The notes beneath the pieces are model-generated. The model searched no databases. It was given only the letters and a program-made list of their open reading frames with translations, and was not told the DNA's origin. A stretch of DNA of 64,000 bases from Datnioides undecimradiatus (lineage: Eukaryota; Chordata; Actinopteri; Lobotiformes; Datnioididae), in the NCBI GenBank assembly GCA_008933995.1, contig WARS01000011.1:6242016-6306015 (forward strand). The letters are read 5' to 3'. Shown here piece by piece: positions 63,658 to 64,000 of this stretch (position 1 is the stretch's first letter; every line of letters begins with the position of its first letter). The position numbers and the translations under genes are program-made.

Positions 63658-64000
63658 CTAAGAGGCACATTTCAGGATTTGCGGTAAGGATTTGCAGTGT
63701 GATCGTTATCAGTAGAGGTCAATTGTTTTCTAAGTCATACAAACATGCACAGAGTATAGTTTTGTCCAGTTTTCACATGATAATTCACAAGATTATCACT
63801 TTTTTTTATAACTTTATTAAACTATGGAAACAAAAACTCTGCAGTAACACAAGTCTCTCTGCTTTCTTACAGAGGCCAAGATGTAAGATGCTTTCAGATG
63901 CATCACTCTCACCACCCAGAATCCATCACTTGATCACTGTGCCCCTCCTCCCATGAACTGCTTTCATTTGTCTGTAGCAGAACTGGACTGCAGTTCTCCT
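63658..64000. other. slc17a8 intron at right edge
   Basis: Upstream intron of slc17a8. The expected first exon (family start resembling MPFKAFD) was sought on the minus strand and not found, so it lies beyond the window. The plus-strand frame at 63621-63956 is antisense shadow and chance sequence. Confidence 0.6.

Overview
The window is vertebrate nuclear DNA, almost certainly from a ray-finned (teleost) fish. The evidence is short GT-AG introns, many CA/TA/GA microsatellites, TAGC/GTTAGC-rich promoter flanks, and six recognisable vertebrate genes whose exons read as close but clearly non-mammalian orthologues. Species cannot be fixed from sequence alone. No bacterial operon, CRISPR array, rRNA or tRNA gene was recognised. 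No previously undescribed system is evident. The unusual material is a laboratory-derived sequence inside a microsatellite, several candidate alternative or micro exons, and some strong inverted repeats.

Layout, left to right: (1) eea1, minus strand, 765-14836: 26 coding exons giving about 1,281 residues, from the start Met and the N-terminal C2H2 finger through most of the coiled coil; the C-terminal FYVE domain lies off the left edge. (2) nudt4 (diphosphoinositol polyphosphate phosphohydrolase), minus, 16634-26313, five exons. (3) ube2n (Ubc13), minus, 30413-35317, four exons. (4) A secreted protein with two C1q domains, closest to C1QTNF4/CTRP4, plus strand, about 36659-39756; it is the only plus-strand gene and converges on the next one. 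(5) nr1h4 (farnesoid X receptor, FXR), minus, 41175-52439, nine coding exons and a probable 5' non-coding exon. (6) slc17a8 (vesicular glutamate transporter VGLUT3), minus, 56668-63657, eleven exons; the first coding exon lies beyond the right edge.

The genes are independent transcription units with unrelated jobs: endosome tethering (EEA1), inositol pyrophosphate turnover (NUDT4), K63 ubiquitin chains (UBE2N), secreted signalling (CTRP4-like), bile acid sensing (FXR) and synaptic glutamate loading (VGLUT3). In humans EEA1-NUDT4-UBE2N and SLC17A8-NR1H4 are two separate neighbourhoods of 12q, and C1QTNF4 is on chromosome 11; here all three sit within 64 kb. Exon boundaries below were set by hand from GT-AG (or GC-AG) sites, reading-frame phase and family similarity. 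For each multi-exon gene the phases close without error, which is strong internal support.
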